Shown: positions 45,700-56,387 of the stretch, piece by piece | Position numbering within the stretch: position 1 is the first letter of the stretch | Layout of the letters: each line of letters opens with the position of its first letter | Assembly (NCBI GenBank): GCA_015501585.1 | Contig: JADNRY010000005.1 | Coordinates: forward strand, 124,001 to 188,000 | Length of the DNA stretch: 64,000 bases | Direction: 5' to 3' | Source: Rhodocollybia butyracea | Taxonomy: Eukaryota > Basidiomycota > Agaricomycetes > Agaricales > Omphalotaceae | The notes under the pieces: generated by a model | Told to the model about the DNA's origin: nothing | The model's input: only the letters and a program-made list of their open reading frames with translations | Database searches by the model: none | Translations under genes and position numbers: made by a program

Positions 45700-46768
45700 T
45701 TATCTAGTTTTATATGATGGAGGAGAATCCGATGTAGTCCACGATGGAGGAAGTCCTGAATGTGCAGCTGATAACAAAGTAGGACTACGAGGGGGACCAG
45801 TAGTTCGAGGTACTGTGGTATGGCCAGTACGTGTGCGCTGCTCGCGACTCTTCGGGCCATCCTTTTCATCCGTAAGGCTTGATTCTGCACTTTCGCCATC
45901 AGTTTCCATTACGACTGATATCGACAGAACAGCGGATCCAAGAACAGCAGAGTTGGAAGACGGGTCTGGGTCAGGACTCGGCTCAGTAGAAAAAACATGG
46001 AACTGTGTCGCCGCTACGGTGCTGGAGGGTCCTACGAATGGACATCGACAAAGAACGGCTCAGGAGTAGGAGGAGAGCTTGAAACAGATTCAGATACCGC
46101 CTCTCCTTTTACGAAAGCTTTTTTTTCCTTCTATACAAATGATAGAAAACAAACGTGACTGCCACTAGTACCGTCGTCGCTGCGATCACTCCCCCGACTA
46201 TGTCTCCAACACTAATTTTGGGACAAATCGATGATGGAGGGGTAGACGTTTTAGAAAGAGAGGGAGCGGTAGAGGAGGTTGAAATTGGCGATGAGAGGGA
46301 AGCTGGGGTTAGTGTGATGATTGAAGGAGAAGCAGTAGACATGAAATCCAATTCCGGGCGGTAAACAACAACAGAACTCAAGATGAGCTGCTCTCCAGAT
46401 TGAAGAGAAATTGATAATGAATGATTTCCGCTCTCTGGAGTGGCTTGGTAAAAAAAGAGTGCTGTTTGGCGAACTTTCTGAAATGGGAAAGTTTGAAGCA
46501 TTGAATGTGAGGGGCACTCCATCATCCATGGTGTAGAGGGAGACAGGTTTTGGGTTAAAACTTGAAATTGTCCCAAACACCTGAACGAAAACACCTTCAT
46601 GCATGTCAGAAAGTCACAGTTTGCGACAATTGCTTTCATACCTTGAAATTCAACTATTGCAAGAGCACCGGTTTGGGAGGTAATTATAGCACCATCTTGG
46701 TTCGACGTCCAAGCGTTGACAGGAGAATAGGTAACACCCGGATGAGAGGCAGACAGTGTAGTCGACAT
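45700..46768 (-). pseudogene. type C relic 2, full length with three frameshifts
   Basis: Exon 1 reads MSTTLSASHPGVTYSPVNAW and its intron is intact. Exon 2 runs GVFVQVFGTISSFNPKPVSL, then shifts frame at a run of seven T before YQATPESGNHSLSISLQSGE. The helix (VGGVIAATTVLVAVTFVFYH) is followed by a run of eight A that shifts frame again, and a third 1-nt loss lies after EPFFVD. The final tail is open and ends TTSDSPPSYKTR. Two of the three lesions are in homopolymers, so assembly error is a possible alternative to true decay. Confidence 0.7.
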
Positions 46769-47567
46769 GATCAGGAATGAGATGTTTGGAAACCTTGTCA
46801 GGCGGACAGTTTAAAAGAGAGTGACGAGTAAGTTTTGGTAGCTTCGCTCGCATGCCGGCTCCGCGGCGGTATGTTATCTAGCGCGGTATCGTCTCTGTTT
46901 TCAACGCGGTATGTATGTCGAAGTAAATTGGGATAGTCGTACCATAGCTATCTAGCGCGGTAGCATCTCTGTTTTCAACGCGGTAAGTATGTAGGGATCG
47001 AAAGAGAACCAGCTACTGGAGCTGTGCGATATATTCGAGTCCTCGGACTAGTCGATGGTTGACGAAGCTTCATGCGTTGTCCATATTGTAGGGATGCGGC
47101 TGATCCATTGATCTGGCCGCAGCCAACCAAAGATGTGATCGACATGACCTGAATTTCGAAGAAAAGTCTAACAGTTCAAAGCACTTGCTTTTAGGAAACA
47201 CCTAGTGGCGACCCGTTTAACGACCAGCAACATCATTACGGGCATGTGGCGGTCGCCCGATGTATAATAGAACCGCGAATGTTAGGCTGTCCGTGGCGTT
47301 CAAAGTTGATCATGCTTGGGAAAAAAACCACACCCTTGAACACAGGTTAGGGCAAGGTATTCATTTTGAAGCTAGCCATAAGCAACCGGCGAGACAATAG
47401 TAACGATTAGAAGCCTAACCAGCGAGGTTTAGCATGATACAAGTCATAATCCCGACACGCCGGCGATGAGCAACTGCAAATGCCACTATCCAAGACTCTA
47501 TCCTTGTAGCGTATTCGTTACAAGGATATTGCCTTGCAGAGAACAAAACAACAACAAAAGAGGGGAA
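46769..47567. other. boundary spacer between the array and EMC10
   Basis: About 800 bp with the two direct repeats and otherwise no recognisable coding or RNA feature. GC content rises here compared with the array. Confidence 0.45.
46875..46992. repeat. two 44-bp direct repeats, 74 bp apart
   Basis: 46875-46918 and 46949-46992 both read tatctagcgcggta, then tctctgttttcaacgcggta, then gtatgt with four mismatches. They lie upstream of the array's last relic and hold no gene. Confidence 0.8.
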
Positions 47568-48395
47568 TCAACGACCTGCAGATTGTCCTTCTTCTTCAGG
47601 TGCGCCGCCAGTCATCACTGTGATATACATGGTCAGTACCGTTCGGTAGAACCGGGGAGCAACATACTTAGAGCGACTACAATAGCAGCAACATACATCC
47701 AATATTTCTGAATGAATGATTTTTCGGGTACAGGCTGCACTGGAGCTCCTTCTGCAGTCAATGGAGGTGGTGTACGGAGCTGTGGTCTGAAATACGCATG
47801 AGTAAGGCTTCTGAAAGAACCAATGAACATCCTACAGCGGAGGCAGCGTAGCTGATTTATGCACAACTGTGGTGTTGATATTTGACAGTGCACGGAATGG
47901 AGAGGCCAGAGTCGCCGCGGCACCAGCAACACTAGGGCAACTTCCATCTGCGGGTATTGGAGATACGAAATAGTCTATCGCATATGGAGGTAAAGATGCT
48001 GACGCATGCGGCGTATGCAGAATGAGAGTTTGGGAAGAAATGAAGGGAAGGTGGCACTAAAAACAGTTCAATATTACGGTCTGGGGCAGTCGAGACTGTG
48101 TACACACCAGCTTGACAGAAGAAATGTCCCATTCTGAGCCTTCCCGCTTCAAGGCGACTTGATACAGCACGCGGTCCAGAGTTATATGTGGAGTCGATGA
48201 TAAACTTTCGAGAGCCTTTTCAAAGTCCGGCCATTGTTGCGACAAAGATGGCGAGGGCTGGAAAAGCGATGAATCTATGACGCCACGCTCGACGAAGGAA
48301 TTTTCAGCAACGCCGGGAATATATACGCGATGATATACGGTAAGAGCGGAAGCAGCCGTCAGAAGAGGAAACAGAAGAATGCTAGAAGACAACAT
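47568..48395 (-). CDS. EMC10: ER membrane protein complex subunit 10
   Basis: Exons 48395-48108, 48056-47836, 47786-47668 and 47617-47568 give 225 aa. MLSSSILLFPLLTAASAL is a signal peptide, followed by a luminal beta-rich domain (LTVYHRVYIPGVAENSF; DRVLYQVALKREGSEWDISS; KLCHLPFISSQTLILHTPHA; YFVSPIPADGSCP) and a C-terminal span in EKSFIQKYWMYVAAIVVALM. The tail GGAPEEEGQSAGR is typical of fungal EMC10. The EMC inserts tail-anchored and multipass proteins into the ER. An upstream in-frame ATG (48440) would add 15 residues before the signal peptide and is less likely. Confidence 0.88.
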
Positions 48396-48526
48396 AGTCC
48401 AAATTCTGTCAATAGGCAAACGCAGAATCGCAGAGATCATTGTTCACTCGGCACGTGATGCCTCACGATAAGATTAGCAGTTACTTTAGGATAAAGATCG
48501 TGAGGCTCTCGGCCTTGCAAGCGACT

Positions 48527-48535
48527 TATATATAT
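48527..48535 (+). promoter_or_regulatory. TATA-like element
   Basis: TATATATAT, 60 bp upstream of the ATG at 48595, at a normal distance for a fungal core promoter. Confidence 0.4.
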
Positions 48536-48594
48536 CTATCATGAAGGGGAAAAACTTTCTCTCCTCCCTAAATAGCTCATTGTCTTCCTAAAGT

Positions 48595-49461
48595 ATGCTT
48601 CTCCCTCCGATTGCAACCCTCTTGGAGGAACACCCTACACCTGAATCAGTCAGAAGCGAGCTTAGTGAAGAAACTCCACCATTGGATACTCCCTCACTGG
48701 ACCACACATTAGGCACGCTGGATACTCTATTCGAGTTCTACCACAACGAGCGCAACTGGATCCAACAGCAACGCATCTCTTTCCATCACGATGATCCAAA
48801 ACTCAATCCCGGCCATCGCAGCGCGGACGACGCGCATGAACTCCCCTCATCTTTTCCCTCATCCCAGCGACCAACGAAAAAGGAAGAGCCCGAGGAGACG
48901 TCTCTCCCATGCATCACAGAGTCGCCAGTCTCCAGCACTTTACGATTTTCACAATGGCCATGGTCCGTTCAAACAATGGATTCTGAGTTCAAATCGTCAT
49001 CGTCCATCGCTGAGAAACCTCTCCAGCGAGGCCTCAGCGAACCCCGGCTAATTGTGCCATCAGCAGGGTACAGGCCGAGGCTTTCAATAGACACCACCCC
49101 AGCCTCATTGGCAGTTTCCAACTCAGCGACCCAATTCGCACGCACCACGGCTGTCACGATGCTCGACACGTTCGAGGACATGATGGAAGCGCGCCTAGAG
49201 AGCTGTCAGAGGGTAGACAAGCTCATCAGGCGCGCCCACCGCAAGAGCGGCAACGTTGACTATGGCGGCGTCATACCGCGGACTAACCGAAGCAGGCGAA
49301 CGGTGCGTTTCGCCTCAGACCTGAGTGCACATGAGTCGTTATCGATGTCCATTATTAGGCTGGGTGCTAAACGCATAAACGCGGACCTAGAATTCACGGT
49401 GTATACGGAACTACCCACACCGAGGCCCGGATGCTTGTTAATTGAGCATATAGTGGAATAG
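48595..49461 (+). CDS. unknown intronless protein, 288 aa
   Basis: One uninterrupted frame from MLLPPIATLLEEHPTPESVR to LLIEHIVE. I do not recognise a family. It is hydrophilic. A short helical segment (DHTLGTLDTLFEFYHNERNW) near the N-terminus is followed by a Ser/Pro/Glu-rich middle and a second helical segment (AVTMLDTFEDMMEARLESCQ, RVDKLIRRAHRKSG) with basic residues (RTNRSRRTVRFASD). No signal peptide or membrane helix. A TATA-like box upstream and codon use support a real gene. Confidence 0.66.
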   Translation: MLLPPIATLLEEHPTPESVRSELSEETPPLDTPSLDHTLGTLDTLFEFYHNERNWIQQQRISFHHDDPKLNPGHRSADDAHELPSSFPSSQRPTKKEEPEETSLPCITESPVSSTLRFSQWPWSVQTMDSEFKSSSSIAEKPLQRGLSEPRLIVPSAGYRPRLSIDTTPASLAVSNSATQFARTTAVTMLDTFEDMMEARLESCQRVDKLIRRAHRKSGNVDYGGVIPRTNRSRRTVRFASDLSAHESLSMSIIRLGAKRINADLEFTVYTELPTPRPGCLLIEHIVE

Positions 49462-49757
49462 TGGAGTCTGGCCTTTTCCCCTCGCGCATCTTACCATACG
49501 ATCGAAATATGTACAAAGCACCAAAATCCTGAAAATTGAATCTGGATCGTAACTCGATGTGCGAACCAATCAAGTACCACAAAGAAAAAAGGTTCCAGGC
49601 TTCAAAAGCTGAGCATAACTGTTTAATTTCATAAGTCGAGACTCATTCAGCGTCCAATCGGACATCGGGGCTGAATAGCCAGTCAGATTCCGGCCTACTC
49701 AGCTTTCAAGGAGCCACTCACATACATTCATGATACATTACTGTTCAGTTCATGATT

Positions 49758-50150
49758 TCAGTTCATAATTAATAACGCAGTGTCCCAGTCATCTTCTAGC
49801 CGTGTAGCGATATACCTTGAAGGTATAGAAGCAACAGGCGGTATGCCCTGCTTCTTGTCGAAAATCGCACTCAAGAAAGCACGAACTAAAAAACCGACAC
49901 TCAGTCAACGTTTAGAAACATCCAACAACTAACAGAACGCACCATTCGAAAAATTCGTCCTATCGGCGGAATAAAAACATCTAATCGACAACGCGTGGTC
50001 CAGGGAGCGCTGAAGAGCTTGGATATGCTTTAGATGTGTTCTAAGAGAAGCGATATTACTCTCTGTGTAGTCTAAAAAAATTGAACGTTCAGCAGTAGGC
50101 TTTGATGAGCAATGGAATGGCGCTTGCCTTCGCCTCCACCACGAAGGCAT
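49758..50150 (-). CDS. small unknown protein, two exons, 111 aa
   Basis: The exons are 50150-49943 and 49885-49758. The 57-nt intron has GTGCGT and TTTTTTAG ends, and the total is exactly 112 codons with stop. The product reads DYTESNIASLRTHLKHIQAL, RSLDHALSIRCFYSADRTNF, then across the junction SNVRAFLSAIFDKKQGIPPV and ATRLEDDWDTALLIMN. It has helical character and an acidic C-terminus. The second exon is too short to stand out alone, so the gene is easily missed. It lies about 100 bp downstream of DPH6 on the same strand. Function unknown. The first about 20 residues (Trp/Arg-rich) are the least certain. Confidence 0.5.
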
Positions 50151-50253
50151 ATGAGAGTGCAGCCAGCAGAGTCGGGAGAATCACGCGACTGTGATGTCTC
50201 CCAATGGAGATTTAGATTATTGGCAGCTATGTCCCCTACATGACATATGCACC

Positions 50254-52494
50254 TCATGTCAGTAAGGAGGCAATGGTTGCTTGAACATCTATACCTTGTT
50301 TATAAAAAGGCTCGACTGACTTGAGTACCAACTCTTTCTTTCCATCAACTTCATCGTCGGAATCCTCCTCCTCTACCCAGGCTCGGCCGGTATGTACCAT
50401 CACCTGTTTTTCTACCAACGCACCCTTCGGCAGAGCTTTCACCGCCACCAACAGCTTCACAGAAATCTGAAACCAAAAACAAGCTCAACAAACAACATCG
50501 ACATGAAAAAACCAAAAACAGCACACACCTCATCGCCACCATAAGTATCAACAGATTTCCTCACAGCATCGACGAGACCAGCATCACTGAGCCAATGAAC
50601 AGCCGCCTGAGTATATCCCTCCCATCCATTTCGCAGGGCCGCAACAACTCGAGTGACATGTTGCATCGACAAAGCCGTTTCTATACCCAACGAGCGCGGA
50701 GACGGTAACGTGATACTACTAGGTATCAGCCCTATCTGGCCAGAAATCAACAGCCGTTCTCCTGCCTGTGATAACAGCAGTGTAAACACCTAATTTCATC
50801 GAACTCGAACACGAAAAGTAAACGCCTACCAAAATAGCTTGAGAATACGGTCCAATATTAGCTGGCGCCCAATAGCTTTGACTCTGCACATGCAGTGCTT
50901 GACGTTCGCTACTTTCGACGAACGCTATACAATCGATTCGCACACGGATACCACTAGGTAAATCGAGTGCGACACAGGCTCGAGAAGGAGGACTCGTGCC
51001 AAAGAACGTCGAATATACAGCGTTGACGCGAGCAAAGTCATCCATAGATGCAAGAAACAGATTCATGTTGATGATGTGCGCGAGGGTGAGGTTGTGCAAC
51101 AGCAGTTGTTCTACAACGACGTCAGCATGATTTTGGAAGGTCGTGATTAAAATCCATACCTTGTAGAAGATGGAAGCACTTGGTCACCTCATTTTCTATC
51201 GGCTCATTCGCAGGGCATTCGACTTGAACGTTTGAGACTGCTACCCATTTTCCATTTCGTCTCGTATCCATCGCGAAATCCGAGGCCGAATGGGCTGAAT
51301 CAGGCAAGAAAACCCTAGAAGAGTTAGGTTTCTTTTCCGCCTCGGCGACCGCGTCGCGGATAGCCTGATATTTCTCATCCAGCAACAGCGGAACGGCTAG
51401 AGAGTCAGCAGACGCATCTGGTGTTGGTTTAGGTTCCAGATACGCGTTTTTTACACGAAGGTATGCGACAGTCGCAAAGGCGCTGTCGGAGTGAATGACG
51501 GTTTCCACTTCTGTGCTTTAGCAGCAGAAAACTAAGTCGACAAAAAAATAATCAGCGTGAAGGAAAAAACTCTTACAGAACAATGCGTGATTTGAATAGT
51601 GGGCAATCCAGCGTCAAGCTTTCATATTCTCCCCCTTCACCACAAACATGGGATCCATACAAGTCATTCTTCGAGTTCAAGTCAGCACGCGACTCGAACG
51701 CGAGTCAGCCAAAGCGAATTCATACCAATTTCATCAACGTAGGCTTCATCTCCTCCAACGACTTCCCCAAATGCTTAATAGTCAACCCAATCCCAGCAAC
51801 CTTAATAAGCACAGCTTCCATCCCAGCCCCAATCATCTCCGACAAAAGCTCGTCTTGTCTACGCTGCCAGAGATAACACAAACACGTCAGCGAAAGCCGC
51901 TGGCACCTTGATGTGGACCCGTTGAGCAGAGAGTAGCACGCCCACCGACTGCGCAAAGCTCACACATGTTCAACCCGGACGCGTTGGTAGTTGGATAGAA
52001 TAGCACCGACTGATACGCCTTGGATATCCGGATGGTGGGACTAGGAAAGAGATAGAGAGAGAGAGTGAGATCTAGCGGGTCTTAGATCACCATAATCATT
52101 GACACTCACTTTAACAGTAGCCAGTAAATCATACAAATCCTCCGTCTCATCTCCCTCTACGCCCTTTCTCGAACTACGCGTCCCATATTCCGAGCCTTGC
52201 TCAACAGCCGTCCCAACAATAACTCCACGATATAGTGGAACATCCAGCGCGCGCGCAACGAATTCTATAGCATCCTGGCCAACAGTTTGATACAAATACG
52301 AATCCAGTTCATCTAACAAAAGAAAACAAAAAAGGAACGTTAGTTGATTGTTAATCGCTAGCGTTTGTTGTGAAACCTTTTCCTTGTTCCGGCCTGAGAG
52401 AAGCAGCTGCTACGAGCTCATGCCCATTTTTGAGACAATGGAGGAGATTGAAACAGCTGTCTTTGCCCCCACTCAGCAGAGCGACGTATTTCAT
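50254..52494 (-). CDS. DPH6: diphthine-ammonia ligase with C-terminal RidA-like domains
   Basis: Start ATG at 52494: MKYVALLSGGKDSCFNLLHC carries the PP-loop SGGKDS for ATP. Later exons give DELDSYLYQTVGQDAIEFVA, HPDIQGVSVGAILSNYQRVR, IGAGMEAVLIKVAGIGL and VCGEGGEYESLTLDCPLFKS. That completes the amide ligase, which forms diphthamide on eEF2 in the last step. Two RidA/YjgF-like domains follow (LTLAHIINMNLFLASMDDFA; GPYSQAIL; AGERLLISGQIGLIPSSITL), as in yeast Dph6. The stop follows VQATIASLLT at 50254. Several short introns interrupt it. Exon joins were checked by motif continuity, not all base by base. Confidence 0.88.
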
Positions 52495-52737
52495 GATAAA
52501 AAGATCCGATAGTGATAAGCGCTTGTCAGCGCTTGCGAAGCGATAAGCAGTGGTTGATTGCCGCTTTCACATCCACGATCTACCGAGTTTGGCCTTATCA
52601 GTTGAAATTCAAAAAGGAAATAGGGGGAAATAGATGTGCAATGCATCGCCAAACAATATTCTATGGCTGAGGGGCAATGTCTTTTTTGTTTCTGAAGGTG
52701 TAGCTACGTCACGAGTTCGATCGTTCAAAAAACAGCG

Positions 52738-52745
52738 TATAAAAG
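52738..52745 (+). promoter_or_regulatory. TATA box
   Basis: TATAAAAG lies 51 bp upstream of the ATG at 52789 of the glycine-rich protein gene. Confidence 0.5.
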
Positions 52746-52788
52746 CGCCAGACTCGATGGCTCTGAGTTTTGACCCCCAGATACAGCC

Positions 52789-53978
52789 ATGTTCGTTCCT
52801 TTCATTTCCACCAGAGCCAACGCCAAGACACGTTTGGATCCTCGCGCTGGAGGTGGAGGCGGCGGGAGAGGAGGCGGAGGTGGTGGCGGTGGTGGAAGGG
52901 GAGGCGGCGGAGGAGGAGGCAAAGGTGGAGGAGGCAGCTCTGGCGGCAAAGGTAGCTCAGGTTCTACTAGTAAATACGAGAAGTTCAAGCTCAAGCTTTC
53001 ATAAAGGCAGTTCTGGTCCCCCGCTTTCTGGAACCAAGGGATCCACGTCTTCTAGCTCTTCTACAATTTCTGGTAAAGTTCCTTGTTCCAAAAAATTCCT
53101 AACCGTACGCCGACGTGTTTCTGCTAGGTTCAAGCCGTTCGATAACTCCGTACAGCAGTGGAACTTCGAAAGTCACAACTATTCCTTCTGGCCAGATGTT
53201 TTCCGGACGGCCGGCAGGTGGTGGAACGCGAAGTGCAGTATACGGATCTAGGTATCCTTTTGTTTCCGTCCTTGTTTTTATTCCGTTGCTTATACTGTTA
53301 TAGAGCATACGGAAGTGGATATCCAGGCTCTTCTGGTCTTGGGGTCGCAGGACGCGGATTCCCGTTTTTCTTCTGGCCTGTAGTATGGGGAGGTGCTGCT
53401 GTTGGAACTGCGTCGTATCTATACGACCACGAAGTAGTTGGAATTAAAGACATCACCTTAATCTGCATACTAATCCTATCTCGCAGTATGGTTTACCTAG
53501 TAATTCCAGTCGTCCCGGAGGAATCATGATGACCGCCGCTTTCCAGTCCAACTCCACCTCCACCATCTATCGTATTCTCGCAGACAACACCACCGTTGTC
53601 GACCTAATCTCCGACATCCACTCCAACTGTTCCTCGCATCTTACTTCCAACAGCGCATCTTCTGCATCCTCTGCCATTGCATACAACTCCTCTGCTCCAG
53701 ATGCTCCTCAGCCTGGACAAGTCGTACAATATTACCGCGCCAGTTCCGTCGCATTGACTCTCGATGGTTATAACAACTCTGCGGTGTACAGCGGGACGAA
53801 CACGACGGCTGACGATCCGTTGCCTTCTGGTATCGATACGACGCTTCTTAGTTGTATGAATGATACTATTGGAGTTTCTGTACCCCTTGTGGATGCTGGA
53901 TCTGCTCGATGGGCGGCGCCGAGCTATGGAACAATTGGGTTAATTTGGGTGGTACTGTATCTCGCAAACCTTTTGTAA
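52789..53978 (+). CDS. glycine-rich, Ser/Thr-rich putative surface protein with GPI-like C-terminus
   Basis: Exons 52789-52951, 53007-53072, 53128-53251, 53304-53433 and 53487-53978 give 324 aa. Residues 20-55 are almost all glycine. Next come a Ser-rich stretch, RGFPFFFWPVVWGGAAVGTA, the block NSSRPGGIMMTAAFQSNSTS, VVQYYRASSVALTLDGYNNS, and a hydrophobic C-terminus (SYGTIGLIWVVLYLANLL) resembling a GPI-attachment signal. There are several NxS/T sites. I recognise the family as a widespread uncharacterised agaricomycete group. The N-terminus (MFVPFISTRANAKTRLDPRA) is not a signal peptide, so a missed first exon is possible. The glycine run is GC-rich and highly repetitive, so its length may be misassembled. 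Confidence 0.75.
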
Positions 53979-54085
53979 ATGTAGCCTTTATATCTTTATT
54001 CACTATTCACTATTCAGCTTGTACGATATTTGTAGCTATTCACTATTCCAAGTCTTGTACGATAACTTGTATAGCACGTTAAATA

Positions 54086-55289
54086 ATGACTCTCTCACGC
54101 CCAATAAATATGTTGCACGCTTCCTCTTCCACGACCATCACCGAAGCAGTACCTCCAACAACCTACCTTCTTCCTATAAAATCCCTATCCTCACAAACAG
54201 ATGTCCCCAGATTAGAACAATGCCTCGCTTATCTGTGTCAAATCTACGTCCCACACATACGAGGATCTCGCCGGCGGCAGCCAAAATCTCCTAGCAATAG
54301 CACTTCATCGACATCTTCGGATTCCCTCTCATCTCTCCGCAAAGACCCCTTCGAGCGCTCCTACTCTCTCCGCTGGCTATCCGCTCTAACCCGTCTCCAA
54401 CCCTCCTCCTCCCAGCCCAACATCGCCTCCATCCAAACCGCCGCAGCTGCCCTCCTCGCGATCTGCGCAGGAACAGCCGCCCAAGGAAAAACCCAACGCC
54501 AATTCGACTTTGCCCACGGAAAAATCCAAATCTTATTAAACGATGTCCCATTATCCACAGACGCGTCTATAGCTAATGGAGACTACTTTGGCTCCGTCGG
54601 CGCACAGACATGGGGCGGAGCTTGCGTGCTAGCTGAGGAGATTGCGGATAATCCACACAAGTTTTTCCCTGCCGAAACCAAAACCAAAATGGAGACAGAA
54701 AAAATGGAGACGTTCCGTGTCTTGGAGCTAGGAGCGGGTACGGGTCTCGTCAGTCTAGTTGCCGGAAAAGTCGCCACGCTGCTTTGTAGTCGGGATTTGG
54801 ATGTCCAAGTTATCGCCACGGATTACTACCCGTCTGTTTTAGAAAACCTAAAGGCGAACATTGATACCAATTTTCCCGACTGGCGCCCCGGTGTCTTCTC
54901 AGTTTCTCGATTGGTCGGTGTCCTCAAACGTCGGAGATGCTTCATTGGGGACATTCGATCTTATTCTTGGTGCGGATATTATTTACGAGCCTTTGCATGC
55001 CTTGTGGGTCCGTGGCGTGGTTGAGAGAGTCCTGAGGCGGCCAGCTGGTAGATTTCATCTTGTTATTCCTCTCCGGCCCTCTTTTGCTGCTGAATCGAGT
55101 ACAATTGAGAAGGAGTTCAAATTTGCTGGTACGGATAGTGGGTTGGTTATTCTCTCTGGGGAAATCATCATCTGTGATGCAGATGAAGGCCCGGAAGGAA
55201 CGCAAGAGGACACAGGGGAAGAAGAGGCGAGTTCGGAACAAGATGTGGTGCAGTACGCGTACTATATCATCGGATGGAAGGGTAACTGA
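54086..55289 (+). CDS. family-16 lysine methyltransferase (METTL21/EFM-like), apparent 1-nt frameshift
   Basis: The first frame runs from MTLSRPINMLHASS through FGSVGAQTWGGACVLAEEIA and the SAM-binding motif VLELGAGTGLVSLVAGK to VIATDYYPSVLENLKANIDT. The remainder is in the next frame: SSQFLDWSVSSNVGDASLGT, then the family motif DLILGADIIYEPLHALWV and RFHLVIPLRPSF, ending YAYYIIGWKGN. The switch falls near 54893-54898 in a CCCCGG run. Removing one base would give a continuous protein. A 49-nt GC-AG intron (54854-54902) with a good pyrimidine-rich acceptor is an alternative but would delete the conserved ANI-NFP segment. Target protein unknown. Confidence 0.72.
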
Positions 55290-55824
55290 AGTCCTGAGTC
55301 CTGTCGGATGTTTGCGAAAGCTGTGTTGACATGAAAAATACCGTTCTTGACGTTGTGTTGAATGTTCAGCGCTTCAGCGGGCACGGGACACTTCGACACC
55401 TCGACAGCTCAAACGTTATCATAGCCAAGATATTTAGATAATACTATTTGAGAAAGACCGCTGGGCAAGAAAGTAATATAAATAACAGCAGTGACAGCAA
55501 GAAGTAAGTTATAGTAGGATTAGATATAAGAGAGTGAGGTAAAGGGGATTATCTGCAGGGATTATACTAGAAAGGAACGTAGATGTAAGAATAACGAATG
55601 GGTAGGGGTGGTGGTTCTGTTTTGATAATAATACAACAGCGGAAAATGGTACAAGATGTACAGGAGAAAGCACACACATACAAGCCACTCGGGGACTGGC
55701 CGAATGGCGGCAATGGGCATGAGGATGGTCGTCAAGAAAACATGGTGGCGAAACGCAACGCGCAACGCGGCGCTGAGGCTGGCGTAGCTGCTCTAAGCTG
55801 TACACTGAGACTTAGCTAGCTGCT
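55290..55824. other. intergenic between convergent genes
   Basis: About 530 bp, AT-rich around 55430-55520. No feature seen. Confidence 0.4.
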
Positions 55825-56387
55825 CTAGGCTGTACAAACAGCAACGCTTCTGCCAGAGGTGCAGAACGAGAGAAACCTGCCAGTGAGCGCACCAGCGCGC
55901 GACTGCCTGCGTTTCCGCGTCTTTTCATCGCGTGACTTTTTCTTTGGTGCCTCCTCTGCGTCTGCAGTGACTCTGAACTCGGGAATCGGCGGCACTGGCG
56001 GCGGCGCAGAAGCAAGCGTTGGGCTGGCAGGCGGCGAGCGATATGGTAAAGCAGATTGTAGAGATCGGCCGGAATTCGAATTAGAAAGTGATTTAGATGA
56101 GCCAGTGGAATACATCGATGGACTTGGAGGTGGAGAAGGCTTTAGGATACCTTTCGAAGGCCGCCTCGCGAGATCGTGACCGAGTAATTGCTGGGTCGAG
56201 GGCCCAAGTCGCTGCTGACGCTGCGCAGAACTGGTTTGGGTTTAGACGCGTCGCTGCAGCACGACGCGGTGCTCGGTCTCAACGAGACTTGGGATTTTTT
56301 CCTGATCGGCAGTGGGTTCAAGCTGGTCGTGTAATCTGGTGACGGAGCCCGCGGGGGAGGAGATTCGGGGCGGGTGAAGATGGACAT
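55825..56387 (-). CDS. Pro/Ser-rich protein with GILK motif, paralogue A, apparent frameshift
   Basis: Start ATG at 56387 (MSIFTRPESPPPRAPSPDY). The frame breaks after NYSVTISRGGL, but the neighbouring frame continues RPSKGILKPSPPPSPSMYS and SALPYRSPPASPTLASAPPP to the end at SVAVCTA. Adding one base near 56166 would join them. The order of blocks (SIF-RP-x-SPPP; K-G/S-ILKP; PYRSPP-SPTLAS-PPPVPPIP-F) is the same as in paralogue B, so the joined frame is right. The C-terminus is basic (KKKSRDEKTRKRRQSR). GILK fits the SILK docking motif of protein phosphatase 1 ([GS]IL[RK]). That function is inference. Confidence 0.6.

Noticed and set aside
52725..52994. Antisense proline-rich frame over the glycine-rich gene
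   Set aside because: It is simply the complement of glycine codons; the plus-strand gene has five exons that join in frame.
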